26,387 nucleotides of DNA from Beijerinckiaceae bacterium (GTDB taxonomy: Bacteria; Pseudomonadota; Alphaproteobacteria; Rhizobiales; Beijerinckiaceae), in contig CANGOK010000009.1 of assembly GCA_947455285.1 (NCBI GenBank), forward strand, positions 1 through 26,387, in the 5' to 3' direction. Position numbers and translations under genes: made by a program. The notes below the pieces were generated by a model. That model was not told where the DNA came from and made no database searches. It worked only from the letters and a program-made list of their open reading frames with translations. Shown one piece after another: positions 15,423-23,410 of the stretch. The stretch's first letter is position 1. Every line of letters starts with the position of its first letter.

Positions 15423-16853
15423 ATGACCGCACCCGTTGTAACCCGCTTCGCTCCCTCCCCCACCGGATTCCTGCATATCGGCGGGGCGCGCACGGCGCTT
15501 TTCAACTGGCTCTACGCCCACCGCCACGGCGGCAAGATGCTGCTGCGAATCGAGGACACCGACCGCGAGCGCTCCACCAAGGAAGCCATCGACGCCATCA
15601 TCGACGGCATGCGTTGGCTGGGCCTCGATTGGGATGGGGACGTCGTCTATCAATATTCGCGCGTTGAGCGTCATCGCGAGGTCGCCAAACAGCTGCTCGA
15701 AAGCGGCATGGCCTATCGCTGCTACGCCACCCAGCAAGAGCTCGAGGAGATGCGCGAGAAGGCCCGCGCCCTCAAGCTGCCCCCTCGCTACGACGGCCGC
15801 TGGCGCGACCTGGGCGATGCCGAGGCTGCGGAAGCTGAAGCGCGCGGCCTCAAGCCCGTGATCCGCCTCAAGGCTCCCCAGACCGGCGAGACCGTGATCG
15901 ACGATCAGGTGCAGGGCCGCGTCGTGTTCCCGAACAAGGATCTCGACGATCTCGTCCTGCTGCGCTCGGACGGCAACCCGACCTATATGCTGGCCGTGGT
16001 GGTTGATGACCACGACATGGGCGTGACCCATATCATCCGGGGCGACGACCATCTGACCAACGCGGCCCGCCAGACCCACATCTATCAGGCGCTCGGCTGG
16101 AATGTGCCTGTCATGTCGCACATTCCGCTCATCCATGGGGCGGACGGCGCCAAGCTTTCGAAGCGCCACGGCGCGCTCGGCGTCGACGCCTACAGGGGCA
16201 TGGGCTATCTGCCCGCCGCCCTGCGCAACTATCTGGTGCGCCTCGGCTGGAGCCATGGCGATCAGGAGTTCTTCAGCACGCAGGAAATGACCGAGGCCTT
16301 CGATCTCGGCCATATCGGCCGCTCGCCGGCGCGGTTCGACTACGCCAAGCTCGAAAACATGAACGGCCATTATATGCGCGCCGCCTCGGACGCCGAGCTG
16401 ACGCAGGCGCTGATCGCGACCCTGCCCTATCTGCCGCAGGCCGAGGCCTATGGGCCGAAGCTCGACGAGACCATGAAGGGCAAGCTTCTCGCAGCCATGA
16501 ACGGGCTGAAAGAGCGCGCGAAGACTTTGGTCGAACTCGCTGATGGCGCTCGTTTTCTTTTCGACCAGCGCCCGCTCGCCATGGACGAAAAGGCGACGGA
16601 CATTCTCGCCAAGGGCGGCAAGGAGCATCTGGCGGCCCTACTGCCCCGCCTTGAGGCCCTCGCCTCATGGAGCGCCGAGGCGGCCGAGGCCGCTGTGCGC
16701 GACTATGCGCAGGAGACCGGCGCGAAGCTGGGACAGGTCGCCCAGCCCCTGCGCGCCGCGCTCACGGGCCGCTCGACCTCGCCCGGCATCTTCGACGTCC
16801 TGCAGGTCCTCGGCCGCGAGGAGAGCCTCGGGCGCATCAGCGACCAGATCTGA
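15423..16853 (+). CDS. gltX: Glutamyl-tRNA synthetase
   Basis: A 476-residue class I aminoacyl-tRNA synthetase that charges tRNA-Glu. The ATP-binding signature FAPSPTGFLHIGGARTALFNW lies at residues 9-29 (the HIGH motif), and KLSKRHG at 244-250 is the KMSKS equivalent. IEDTDRERS and the middle block DDLVLLRSDGNPTYMLAVVVDD are family-specific. Length fits bacterial GltX. AAGGAA precedes the ATG by six bases. Many alphaproteobacteria carry two gltX paralogues, one charging tRNA-Gln with Glu as a first step to Gln-tRNA; which paralogue this is cannot be decided here. A long open frame on the opposite strand is only a codon-bias shadow. Confidence 0.97.
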   Translation: MTAPVVTRFAPSPTGFLHIGGARTALFNWLYAHRHGGKMLLRIEDTDRERSTKEAIDAIIDGMRWLGLDWDGDVVYQYSRVERHREVAKQLLESGMAYRCYATQQELEEMREKARALKLPPRYDGRWRDLGDAEAAEAEARGLKPVIRLKAPQTGETVIDDQVQGRVVFPNKDLDDLVLLRSDGNPTYMLAVVVDDHDMGVTHIIRGDDHLTNAARQTHIYQALGWNVPVMSHIPLIHGADGAKLSKRHGALGVDAYRGMGYLPAALRNYLVRLGWSHGDQEFFSTQEMTEAFDLGHIGRSPARFDYAKLENMNGHYMRAASDAELTQALIATLPYLPQAEAYGPKLDETMKGKLLAAMNGLKERAKTLVELADGARFLFDQRPLAMDEKATDILAKGGKEHLAALLPRLEALASWSAEAAEAAVRDYAQETGAKLGQVAQPLRAALTGRSTSPGIFDVLQVLGREESLGRISDQI

Positions 16854-16861
16854 CAACTGGC

Positions 16862-16885
16862 GAGCGCCGCCATCAAGCGGCGCTC
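16862..16885. terminator. Hairpin between convergent gltX and solute-binding protein genes
   Basis: Perfect 9-bp arms GAGCGCCGC (16862-16870) and GCGGCGCTC (16877-16885) with loop CATCAA. It fills the 41-base gap between the gltX stop (16853) and the stop of the minus-strand gene (16895), so it probably ends both transcripts. No T-run is present on either side. Confidence 0.5.
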
Positions 16886-16894
16886 CTGACTGCC

Positions 16895-17944
16895 CTATTC
16901 GGACCGCTTGTACATCCCTACCTTGGCCTGCGCAGCCTTGAGGAAAGACAGATCGACGACCTGCTCGGCGGTCAGTTTCTTGTCTACGAGATCGAGCTTC
17001 TGCACGAATGCGAGGTCGCGTTGCAGCCCTTCCAGATTGGGCATGCCGTTGGGGTCGCAAGCGGAGGGCACGACGTTGCGGAGCAGCGCCTCATCCTTCA
17101 CACCCGAATATTTCGCGATTATCCCCACAACCTCGTCAGCGTTCTTGCCTGCGATACGCCCGCCCTTCAGCGCGTCGTTGTAGACGTGAACCGCGCGCAG
17201 GTAGGCGCGCATGAAGGCCTCGGCCACATCGCGCTTCTTGACGAAGACTGCCCCGAAAGTCGTCACGGCCGCCTGCTGGTCGGGATAGAACTGGTCAATG
17301 GTCATGAAGCGCCGGGCGATGTTGCGCTTGTCGGCGATCGACACGAGGGGCTCGGCTACAAAGGTCGCGTCGATGGCCTTGTTGGACATGGCGGCGACCA
17401 TGTCGGCGGTTGAAATATAGACCCGCTCCACGTCGTCAAATGCGATCCCGGCCTTCTTGCAGGCCTCGTTGAGGGTGGACTGCTCTCCGGCGCTGCCAGT
17501 TGCAGGTATGGCGACCTTCTTCCCCTTGAGGTCGGCAAGCGATTTGAAGGCGCCCGAATCGATGAGGTCGGCGCGCACCAGCAGCGACTGGAAACCGTAG
17601 CCAGGCCCATTTCGCGCCTTGTCGGCGACGATCTTGATCGAGATTTCACGCTCATTGGCGTTGTAGAGCCCGGCCGAAACCGCCCCGCCGCTGACATCAA
17701 GGTCGCCTGTGGAAAGCGAAGCGATCATCTTCGCGCCGGAGGGGAAGGAGGCGATGTCCACATCGAGCCCTTCATCCCTGAAGAATCCCCGGGCGTCGGC
17801 GATGAAATAGGGCGCATCGCTCACGGTGTTGACAATGCCCAGGGTGACTTTAGTCGCAGCAGCGCGAGCTACAGCGGGAGCAAAAATGGCTGAGGCGGCG
17901 GCGGTTTGCAGCATGGCGCGGCGGGTGATCGTCTGATCCGTCAT
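16895..17944 (-). CDS. ABC transporter substrate-binding protein, NitT/TauT (SsuA/THI5-like) type
   Basis: A 349-residue exported binding protein. The start at 17944 is preferred because GGGAGG lies six bases upstream; the open frame reaches back to 18025 without a ribosome site. The first residues TITRRAMLQTAAASAIFAPAVARA form a signal with a twin-arginine-like RR, so Tat export is possible. The mature part has KVTLGIVNTVSDAPYFIADARGFFRDEGLDVDI, the standard start of NMT1/THI5-like binders, and GSAGEQSTLNEACKKAGI in the hinge region. Ligands in this family include sulfonates, nitrate, taurine, pyrimidine precursors and aromatic acids. No permease or ATPase lies nearby. It sits between gltX and gltA, which are usually neighbours in relatives, so it may be an insertion. 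Confidence 0.88.
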   Translation of the reverse strand: MTDQTITRRAMLQTAAASAIFAPAVARAAATKVTLGIVNTVSDAPYFIADARGFFRDEGLDVDIASFPSGAKMIASLSTGDLDVSGGAVSAGLYNANEREISIKIVADKARNGPGYGFQSLLVRADLIDSGAFKSLADLKGKKVAIPATGSAGEQSTLNEACKKAGIAFDDVERVYISTADMVAAMSNKAIDATFVAEPLVSIADKRNIARRFMTIDQFYPDQQAAVTTFGAVFVKKRDVAEAFMRAYLRAVHVYNDALKGGRIAGKNADEVVGIIAKYSGVKDEALLRNVVPSACDPNGMPNLEGLQRDLAFVQKLDLVDKKLTAEQVVDLSFLKAAQAKVGMYKRSE

Positions 17945-18112
17945 GGTCATCCTCCCTGAGGCGCGGGGGCGATCCCGCGGATGTTTCATGGAGTTAAACC
18001 GATCATCGGGGGGCCGCGCAACCACCCCCCTGCTCCACGTAACCCGCCGGAACCGGGCGTGGCGGCCTGATGGTTAACCGAACTTCACGTTTGGCCAAAG
18101 TTTAGCCCGCAT

Positions 18113-18142
18113 TTGCTTGAACGCGCCGCGCCGATGCTATAG
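18113..18142 (+). promoter_or_regulatory. Candidate promoter of gltA
   Basis: TTGCTT (18113-18118) and CTATAG (18137-18142) are 18 bases apart, roughly the housekeeping sigma pattern of alphaproteobacteria, and leave a leader of about 90 bases before the citrate synthase ATG. The match is imperfect, and I see no clear operator in the leader. The rest of the 292-base gap from 17945 holds no recognisable gene. Confidence 0.35.
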
Positions 18143-18236
18143 CTTTTTCCGCAGCGCAATAACCGCCGGGGCGCCCTAGGGCCTGCCGGGTGGTCCATCA
18201 GGCGCGCGTTGCGATGCGAGCACAAAGGCACACCAA

Positions 18237-19526
18237 ATGAGTGCAAAAAGCGGAAACTTCACAATCGGCGACGTCACCGTCGACATGCCCGTCAAGTCGG
18301 GGACCATTGGCCCGGATGTCATCGACATCGGCAAACTGTATAACGCCACTGGCTGCTTCACCTTCGATCCGGGCTTCCTGTCGACTGCGGCCTGCGAGTC
18401 CAAGATCACTTATATCGATGGCGACGAAGGCGTTCTGCTGCATCGTGGCTATCCGATCGAGCAGCTCGCTGATCACGGCGACTTCCTCGAGACATGCTAT
18501 TTGCTGCTGCATGGGGAGCTCCCCACCGCCGCCGAAAAGGCGAAGTTCGACCACACGGTCTCGCGCCACACGATGGTCCATGACCAGATGACGCGCTTCT
18601 TCCAGGGCTTCCGCCGCGACGCGCATCCGATGGCCGTCATGGTCGGCGCCGTCGGCGCGCTTGCCGCCTTCTATCACGACTCCACGGACATCAACGATCC
18701 GACCCAGCGCATGATCGCTTCGCATCGCATGATCGCGAAGATGCCGACGCTGGCGGCCATGGCCTACAAATACAACGTCGGCCAGCCCTTCGTTTATCCG
18801 AAGAACGATCTCGACTACGCCTCGAACTTCCTGCGCATGTGCTTCGCCGTGCCCTGCGAAGAATACAAGGTGAACCCGGTTCTGGCGCGCGCGCTCGACC
18901 GCATCTTCACCCTGCACGCCGACCACGAGCAGAACGCTTCGACCTCGACCGTCCGCCTCGCGGGCTCGACCGGCGCGAACCCCTTCGCCTGCATCGCCGC
19001 CGGCATCGCGGCCCTGTGGGGACCCGCCCACGGCGGCGCCAACGAAATCTGCCTGCGCATGCTGATGGAAATCGGCACCGTCGACCGGATCCCCGAGTTC
19101 ATCGCCCGCGCCAAGGACAAGAATGATCCGTTCCGCCTGATGGGCTTCGGTCATCGCGTCTACAAGAACTTCGACCCGCGCGCGAAGATCATGCACAAGA
19201 CCTGTCACGAGGTGCTGGCGGAACTTGGCATCAAGGACGATCCGCTGCTCGACGTCGCTATGGAGCTGGAGCGCATCGCCCTCCACGACCAGTACTTCAT
19301 CGATCGCCAGCTCTACCCGAACGTGGACTTCTATTCAGGCATCACCCTGAAGGCCATGGGCTTCCCCATGACCATGTTCACCGTGCTCTTCGCGGTGGCG
19401 CGCACCGTCGGCTGGATCGCACAGTGGACGGAAATGATCGGCGACCCCGGCCAGAAGATCGGCCGCCCGCGCCAGCTCTACACGGGCTCCCCCCGCCGCG
19501 ATTATATGCCCATGGGCAAGCGTTGA
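18237..19526 (+). CDS. gltA: Citrate synthase
   Basis: A 429-residue citrate synthase that condenses acetyl-CoA and oxaloacetate in the first step of the TCA cycle. The length and an N-terminal beta-rich extension (about 1-60) fit the Gram-negative hexameric type II enzyme. Visible: FDPGFLSTAACESKITYIDGDEG, NASTSTVRLAGSTGANPFACIAAGIAALWGPAHGGANE (catalytic His region) and MGFGHRVYKNFDPRAK (second catalytic His, then the catalytic Asp later in VDFYSGI). The ATG at 18237 has only a weak AAGG eight bases upstream. A strong terminator follows at 19548. In relatives gltX is next to gltA; here a solute-binding protein gene lies between them. Confidence 0.98.
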   Translation: MSAKSGNFTIGDVTVDMPVKSGTIGPDVIDIGKLYNATGCFTFDPGFLSTAACESKITYIDGDEGVLLHRGYPIEQLADHGDFLETCYLLLHGELPTAAEKAKFDHTVSRHTMVHDQMTRFFQGFRRDAHPMAVMVGAVGALAAFYHDSTDINDPTQRMIASHRMIAKMPTLAAMAYKYNVGQPFVYPKNDLDYASNFLRMCFAVPCEEYKVNPVLARALDRIFTLHADHEQNASTSTVRLAGSTGANPFACIAAGIAALWGPAHGGANEICLRMLMEIGTVDRIPEFIARAKDKNDPFRLMGFGHRVYKNFDPRAKIMHKTCHEVLAELGIKDDPLLDVAMELERIALHDQYFIDRQLYPNVDFYSGITLKAMGFPMTMFTVLFAVARTVGWIAQWTEMIGDPGQKIGRPRQLYTGSPRRDYMPMGKR

Positions 19527-19547
19527 TCGCAGCGCAGAACGAAATGA

Positions 19548-19577
19548 AGAGGCTCCCACTAGGGAGCCTCTTTTTTT
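19548..19577 (+). terminator. Strong intrinsic terminator of gltA
   Basis: A perfect 10-bp stem AGAGGCTCCC / GGGAGCCTCT with loop ACTA is followed by a run of seven T (19571-19577). It begins 22 bases after the gltA stop. Confidence 0.92.
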
Positions 19578-19613
19578 GTGCCTTTGAATTATTGAGACGG
19601 AACGCTTGCCATC

Positions 19614-19756
19614 CCCTCCCCCTTGTGGGGAGGGGCAGGGGTGGGGGTCGTGAGGCCGTTACAGGTGAGCGCCTGTGGCCGACAAGGCTCACGCCCGAGA
19701 TGCGCAGTCCCCCACCCCGTCAGCTTCGCTGGCGACCCTCCCCTCAAGGGGGAGGG
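19614..19756. repeat. Long imperfect inverted repeat, dispersed palindromic-type element
   Basis: The left end CCCTCCCCCTTGTGGGGAGG (from 19614) is the near-perfect reverse complement of the right end (19736-19756, CCCTCCCCTCAAGGGGGAGG), with inner arms GGGGTGGGGG (19638-19647) and CCCCCACCCC (19709-19718) also complementary. The centre holds a small hairpin ACAGG...CCTGT. Similar C/G-rich palindromic units are scattered in intergenic regions of many alphaproteobacteria, which is why I call it a dispersed element; copy number cannot be seen here. The right arm runs into lpxB and supplies its last codons and stop. No transposase is present. Confidence 0.75.
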
Positions 19757-20922
19757 TATGCCACCGCCATTCCCATCACGATCCGCGCCGCCCGCGCGCT
19801 TGGCGTGTCGCCATCCTCAAGGCGCATCAGGCCGTCGAGCCTCGCAAGCCCCATCACCTGCGCCTCCCGCGCCGCCCCATCAGGCAGCAGCGCCGCCACG
19901 GCCCCCGCCAGCACCTCTGGCGAGGCCGCCTCTTGCAGGAACTCGGGAACGACATTCTCGCCGAGGATCAGATTAGGCAGAACGACCGAGGGCGCGGTGG
20001 CGAGGGCCCGGACGATGGTCTCCTCGATCTGCGAGACACGATAGGCCACGACCATTGGCACGCCCGCGAGCGCCAATTCCAGCGAGACCGTGCCTGAAGC
20101 GGCGAGAGCCGCCCGAGCGCAGCGGAAAGCTCGCAACTTCTCCGCCTCGCCGAGCACGATGCGCGGAGGCTTCGCCCAGTGCGAAACACCCTCGCGGATC
20201 GCGCCTTCAAGATGGGTGACGGCGGGCAGCACGAAATCGACCGGCCCCGCCTGCGCCTCGATCCGCGCCGCCGTTTCGCCGAACAGCGCGAGCAGCCTGC
20301 CAATCTCGGACCGACGCGAGCCCGGCAGCAGCAGCACCGTGGGCGGCAAAGCGGAACGCGCCTGCGCCTCCTCGGCGCTCGGCCGCAGATCAGCCAGCCG
20401 CTCGATCAGGGGATGGCCCACATAGGTCGTAGGCGGCCCGCCAAGCCGCTTGTGGGCCTCCGGCTCGAATGGCAGCAGCGCCAGCACATGATCCACGTAA
20501 GCGCGCATCTTGCGCGCCCTGCCCGGCCGCCAGGCCCAGACAGTGGGGCTCACATAATCGACAATGGGCAAATGGGGCAGCCGCGCCCGCACGCGCTTAG
20601 CTACGCGGTGGGTGAAATCAGGGCTGTCTATGATGACCAGCACATCGGGCGGATCGGCGATCACCGCCTCCGCCGTCTCTGCGATACGCCGCAACAGCGT
20701 GGGCAAGCGCGCGATGACGGGCAGAAAGCCCATGACGGCGATGTCAGACTGGGGAAAGAGGCTCTTCAGCCCTTCCCGCTCCATGGCCTCGCCGCCAACC
20801 CCGCGCAGCCGAATATCGCCCCCGGCGGCGTCGCGCAGCGCGCGCATGAGCTTGTAGCCAAGCTCATCGCCGGATTTTTCGCCCGCGACCAGAAAGACGT
20901 CGCGCGGCTGGCCGCCTGTCAC
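19744..20922 (-). CDS. lpxB: Lipid-A-disaccharide synthase
   Basis: A 392-residue glycosyltransferase of family GT19 that joins lipid X and UDP-diacylglucosamine to form the lipid A disaccharide at the inner membrane. Seen: VFLVAGEKSGDELGYKLMRAL at the N-terminus, GVGGEAMEREGLKSLFP, VIIDSPDFTHRVAKR, IVDYVSPTVWAWRPGRARKM, YVGHPLIERL and LLLPGSRRSEI in the C-terminal nucleotide-binding half. The start is GTG, overlapping the lpxA stop as GTGA, so the two are translationally coupled. The C-terminus ends AYPPP because the reading frame finishes inside the palindromic repeat. The lpxI gene that usually separates lpxA from lpxB in this class is missing. Confidence 0.96.
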   Translation of the reverse strand: MTGGQPRDVFLVAGEKSGDELGYKLMRALRDAAGGDIRLRGVGGEAMEREGLKSLFPQSDIAVMGFLPVIARLPTLLRRIAETAEAVIADPPDVLVIIDSPDFTHRVAKRVRARLPHLPIVDYVSPTVWAWRPGRARKMRAYVDHVLALLPFEPEAHKRLGGPPTTYVGHPLIERLADLRPSAEEAQARSALPPTVLLLPGSRRSEIGRLLALFGETAARIEAQAGPVDFVLPAVTHLEGAIREGVSHWAKPPRIVLGEAEKLRAFRCARAALAASGTVSLELALAGVPMVVAYRVSQIEETIVRALATAPSVVLPNLILGENVVPEFLQEAASPEVLAGAVAALLPDGAAREAQVMGLARLDGLMRLEDGDTPSARAARIVMGMAVAYPPP

Positions 20923-21746
20923 GGCGCGGAATCCTTGGACTCGCGCGGCGTCAGCACCGAGCGATCGGCGGCCTCGCGGATGAAGTCGAGGATTTCATGC
21001 ACTTGCGGATGATCGGCGAATTCCCCCGCCACATCCTCAACGCGCTCCTTCAGCGTGCCTTCGGCGGCGAAGAGCAGCCGATAAGCGCGGCGCAGGTCGT
21101 GGATGGACTCGCGCGAGAAGCCGCGGCGCTTGAGGCCCACGAGGTTGAGCCCCGCAAGATAGGCCCGGTTGCCCAGCGCCATACCATAGGGGATCACATC
21201 GTTTTCGACGCCGGCGAGCCCGCCGATGAAGGCGTGGGCGCCGACGCGCACGAACTGATGCAGCGCCGAGCCGCCGCCCATGATGACGTAATCGCCCACG
21301 CGCGTATGGCCCGCGAGCATCACATTGTTGGAGAAGATCGCGTGGTCGCCCACGTGGCAGTCGTGGGCCACATGGCTGTTGGCGAGGAAGGTGCAACCCT
21401 TGCCCACCACAGTCTTGAGGCCGCCGCCTTCCGTGCCCGGATTCATGGTCACGCCTTCGCGGATCAGGCAATCCTCGCCGATCTCAAGCACCGAAGGCTC
21501 GCCATGAAACTTCAGATCCTGCGGCTGATGGCCGATGGAGGCGAAGGGGAAGATGCGCGTGCGCGCGCCGATGGTGGTGCGCCCGTGCACGGCCACATGG
21601 GAGAGAAGCTCCACGCCGTCGCCCAGAACGACGTCAGGGCCGATATGGCAGAAAGGGCCGATGGCGACATTCTGGCCTAGCCGCGCCCCATCCTCGACGA
21701 CAGACAGCGGATGGACGCCAACTTTGGTGATGCGTAGATCGGTCAT
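20919..21746 (-). CDS. lpxA: UDP-N-acetylglucosamine O-acyltransferase
   Basis: A 275-residue left-handed beta-helix acyltransferase, the first step of lipid A synthesis, using acyl-ACP. Hexapeptide repeats run through about residues 1-190. NSHVAHDCHVGDHAIFSNNV contains the catalytic His of the family, followed by HQFVRVGAHAFIGG and GLKRRGFSRESIHDLRRAY in the C-terminal helical part. The ATG overlaps the fabZ stop by one base (TGATG) and the stop overlaps the lpxB start, so fabZ-lpxA-lpxB is a tightly coupled run. The product would normally be processed by LpxC (not here) and then LpxD, encoded upstream. Confidence 0.98.
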   Translation of the reverse strand: MTDLRITKVGVHPLSVVEDGARLGQNVAIGPFCHIGPDVVLGDGVELLSHVAVHGRTTIGARTRIFPFASIGHQPQDLKFHGEPSVLEIGEDCLIREGVTMNPGTEGGGLKTVVGKGCTFLANSHVAHDCHVGDHAIFSNNVMLAGHTRVGDYVIMGGGSALHQFVRVGAHAFIGGLAGVENDVIPYGMALGNRAYLAGLNLVGLKRRGFSRESIHDLRRAYRLLFAAEGTLKERVEDVAGEFADHPQVHEILDFIREAADRSVLTPRESKDSAP

Positions 21747-22222
21747 CAGGAATCCGCCGTCTCGTCGCTGACGAGCATGGCGCTGACCTCAGCCTCGCAG
21801 ACCATGACGCCGTCGACCTTCGCGACACCCTTGTACCACCACATGTTGCGGCGCTGGTTGGTGCGGGTCATGTGGAATTCGACGCGGTCGCCAGGCACCA
21901 CGGGCTTGCGGAACTTCGCGTTGTTGATGGTCATGAAATAAACCAGCTTCGGCTTGCGGATGACGCCCGAACTGACGCAGAGCGCGCCCGCCGTTTGAGC
22001 CATGCCTTCAATCAGCAGCACGCCCGGCATGACCGGCATGTCAGGGAAATGGCCCTGAAACTGCGGCTCGTTAAAAGTGACGTTCTTGATGCCGACGCAG
22101 CTCTCGTCGCCAACGCAGTTGATGATGCGGTCGACGAGCAGGAATGGATAGCGGTGGGGCAGCGCCTTCAACAGCTGAAGGATGTCGACTGTTTCCAGAG
22201 TTTTCGTAGCCGTCTCGGTCAT
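21746..22222 (-). CDS. fabZ: 3-hydroxyacyl-ACP dehydratase FabZ
   Basis: A 158-residue hot-dog fold dehydratase of fatty acid synthesis. The signature GHFPDMPVMPGVLLIEGMAQTAG carries the catalytic His58 and Glu72. Its position between lpxD and lpxA is standard and reflects competition for the same 3-hydroxyacyl-ACP pool between phospholipid and lipid A synthesis. The ATG has AGGG eight bases upstream. Coupling to lpxA is by a one-base overlap; the gap to the lpxD stop is 51 bases. Confidence 0.98.
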   Translation of the reverse strand: MTETATKTLETVDILQLLKALPHRYPFLLVDRIINCVGDESCVGIKNVTFNEPQFQGHFPDMPVMPGVLLIEGMAQTAGALCVSSGVIRKPKLVYFMTINNAKFRKPVVPGDRVEFHMTRTNQRRNMWWYKGVAKVDGVMVCEAEVSAMLVSDETADS

Positions 22223-22273
22223 TGCATTTCCCTGAGCGCTTCTCGGGCGAAGCCCTGATGGTGGTCGGTTGGA

Positions 22274-23326
22274 TCAGCTGGCGCCGGCGCCTGGATCCCT
22301 TCTTACAAATTTCTGCAGCAGGGCGACACCCTTCAGCCAGTCGCGCATGGGAACGGCGGGCGAGCCGCCCCATTTCTGACCGGCCGGAATGTCCGACATG
22401 ACGCCCGATTGCGCCGCGATCTGCGCGCCCATGCCGATCTTGATATGGCCAGCGAGACCCACCTGACCGCCAAGCACGGCGAAATCTGCAAGGCTCGTCG
22501 AACCCGCGATGCCCACCTGCGAGACGATCACGCAATGGCGTCCGATGGTCACGTTATGGGCGATCTGCACGAGGTTATCGATCTTCGTCCCCTCGCCGAT
22601 CACCGTGTCGCGATTGGCGCCGCGATCGATCGTGGAATTGGCGCCGATCTCCACGTCATGCTGGATGACCACCCGGCCGATCTGCGGCGCCTTGAGATGG
22701 CCCTTCGGCCCCATGGCGAAACCGAAACCATCCTGCCCGATGCGCACGCCCGGATGAATGATGACCCGGTCGCCGATCAACGCATGTTGCACAGTGGCGC
22801 TGGCGCCCACCGAGCAATTGCGGCCGATCCGCACATCCGGCCCGATGACCGCATGGGGACCAATGACGGTCCCCACCCCAATCGCCGCCCGCGGGCCAAC
22901 GACCGCGCCCGGGTCGACGATGACGCCCGGTTCGAGGCGCGCTTCGGGGTGGACGAAGGACATGGGCGAGACGCCGCTGGCGCCGAAGAAAGAGCCCGGC
23001 CGCATGGCGTCCGGAAAGAGCATTCCAACAAATCTGGCGAAGGCGCGATAGGGATCAGCCGTCACCAGCGGAATGACGCCCGCCGGCGCGCGATCCGCGT
23101 AACGCTCTGCGACGAACACTGCGGTGGCGCGCGTTTGAGCGAGCTGGTGAGCGTATTTGGGGTTGTCTAGAAAACTCAGGTCGCCCGGCCCCGCCGTATC
23201 TAGCGGGCCAACGCCCGTGATCACGTGGCTAAGGTCGGCCCCATCTGGCGCCTTCGCGCCGATCTCGGCGGCGATGTCAGCAAGGGTGGGCGTCTGCGCC
23301 CGGCGGAAGAAAACAGGTTCGGTCAT
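22274..23326 (-). CDS. lpxD: UDP-3-O-(3-hydroxyacyl)glucosamine N-acyltransferase
   Basis: A 350-residue acyltransferase, third step of lipid A synthesis. The N-terminal uridine-binding domain (about 1-100) has GDLSFLDNPKYAHQL; a long hexapeptide beta-helix follows (about 110-310), with the catalytic His region DNLVQIAHNVTIGRHC and the GFGFAMGPKGHLKAPQIGRVVI block; a C-terminal helix (PMRDWLKGVALLQKFV) closes it. A GTG two codons upstream (23332) is possible, but the ATG gives the usual start MTEPVFF. A terminator-like hairpin lies 24 bases upstream of this start (23350-23375), so lpxD expression may depend on read-through from bamA or on its own promoter. Confidence 0.97.
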   Translation of the reverse strand: MTEPVFFRRAQTPTLADIAAEIGAKAPDGADLSHVITGVGPLDTAGPGDLSFLDNPKYAHQLAQTRATAVFVAERYADRAPAGVIPLVTADPYRAFARFVGMLFPDAMRPGSFFGASGVSPMSFVHPEARLEPGVIVDPGAVVGPRAAIGVGTVIGPHAVIGPDVRIGRNCSVGASATVQHALIGDRVIIHPGVRIGQDGFGFAMGPKGHLKAPQIGRVVIQHDVEIGANSTIDRGANRDTVIGEGTKIDNLVQIAHNVTIGRHCVIVSQVGIAGSTSLADFAVLGGQVGLAGHIKIGMGAQIAAQSGVMSDIPAGQKWGGSPAVPMRDWLKGVALLQKFVRRDPGAGAS

Positions 23327-23349
23327 GCGCACTCTAACTTGCAGACATG

Positions 23350-23375
23350 AAAAAGGGGCTCATCTCGAGCCCCTT
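23350..23375 (-). terminator. Intrinsic terminator/attenuator between bamA and lpxD
   Basis: On the minus strand, arms AAGGGGCTC and GAGCCCCTT (9 bp, five-base loop) are followed by a T-run (complement of the A-run 23350-23354). It lies 35 bases after the bamA stop and 24 bases before the lpxD start, so it should reduce transcription from bamA into the lpx genes. Confidence 0.75.
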
Positions 23376-23410
23376 CATCAACGCCCGAGGGCGGGAAGTC
23401 AAACCGGCGA

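Noticed and set aside
15231..16628. 465-residue open frame antisense to gltX
   Set aside because: It overlaps the gltX coding sequence fully, has no recognisable domain, and is the expected by-product of GC-rich codon bias.
18071..18080. TTAACC-type half sites near 18074 and 26103 as CtrA boxes
   Set aside because: The second TTAA at a seven-base spacing is missing in both places, so the full CtrA box is not met.
18198..19286. 362-residue open frame antisense to gltA
   Set aside because: The opposite strand is unambiguous citrate synthase; this frame looks like shadow sequence without motifs.
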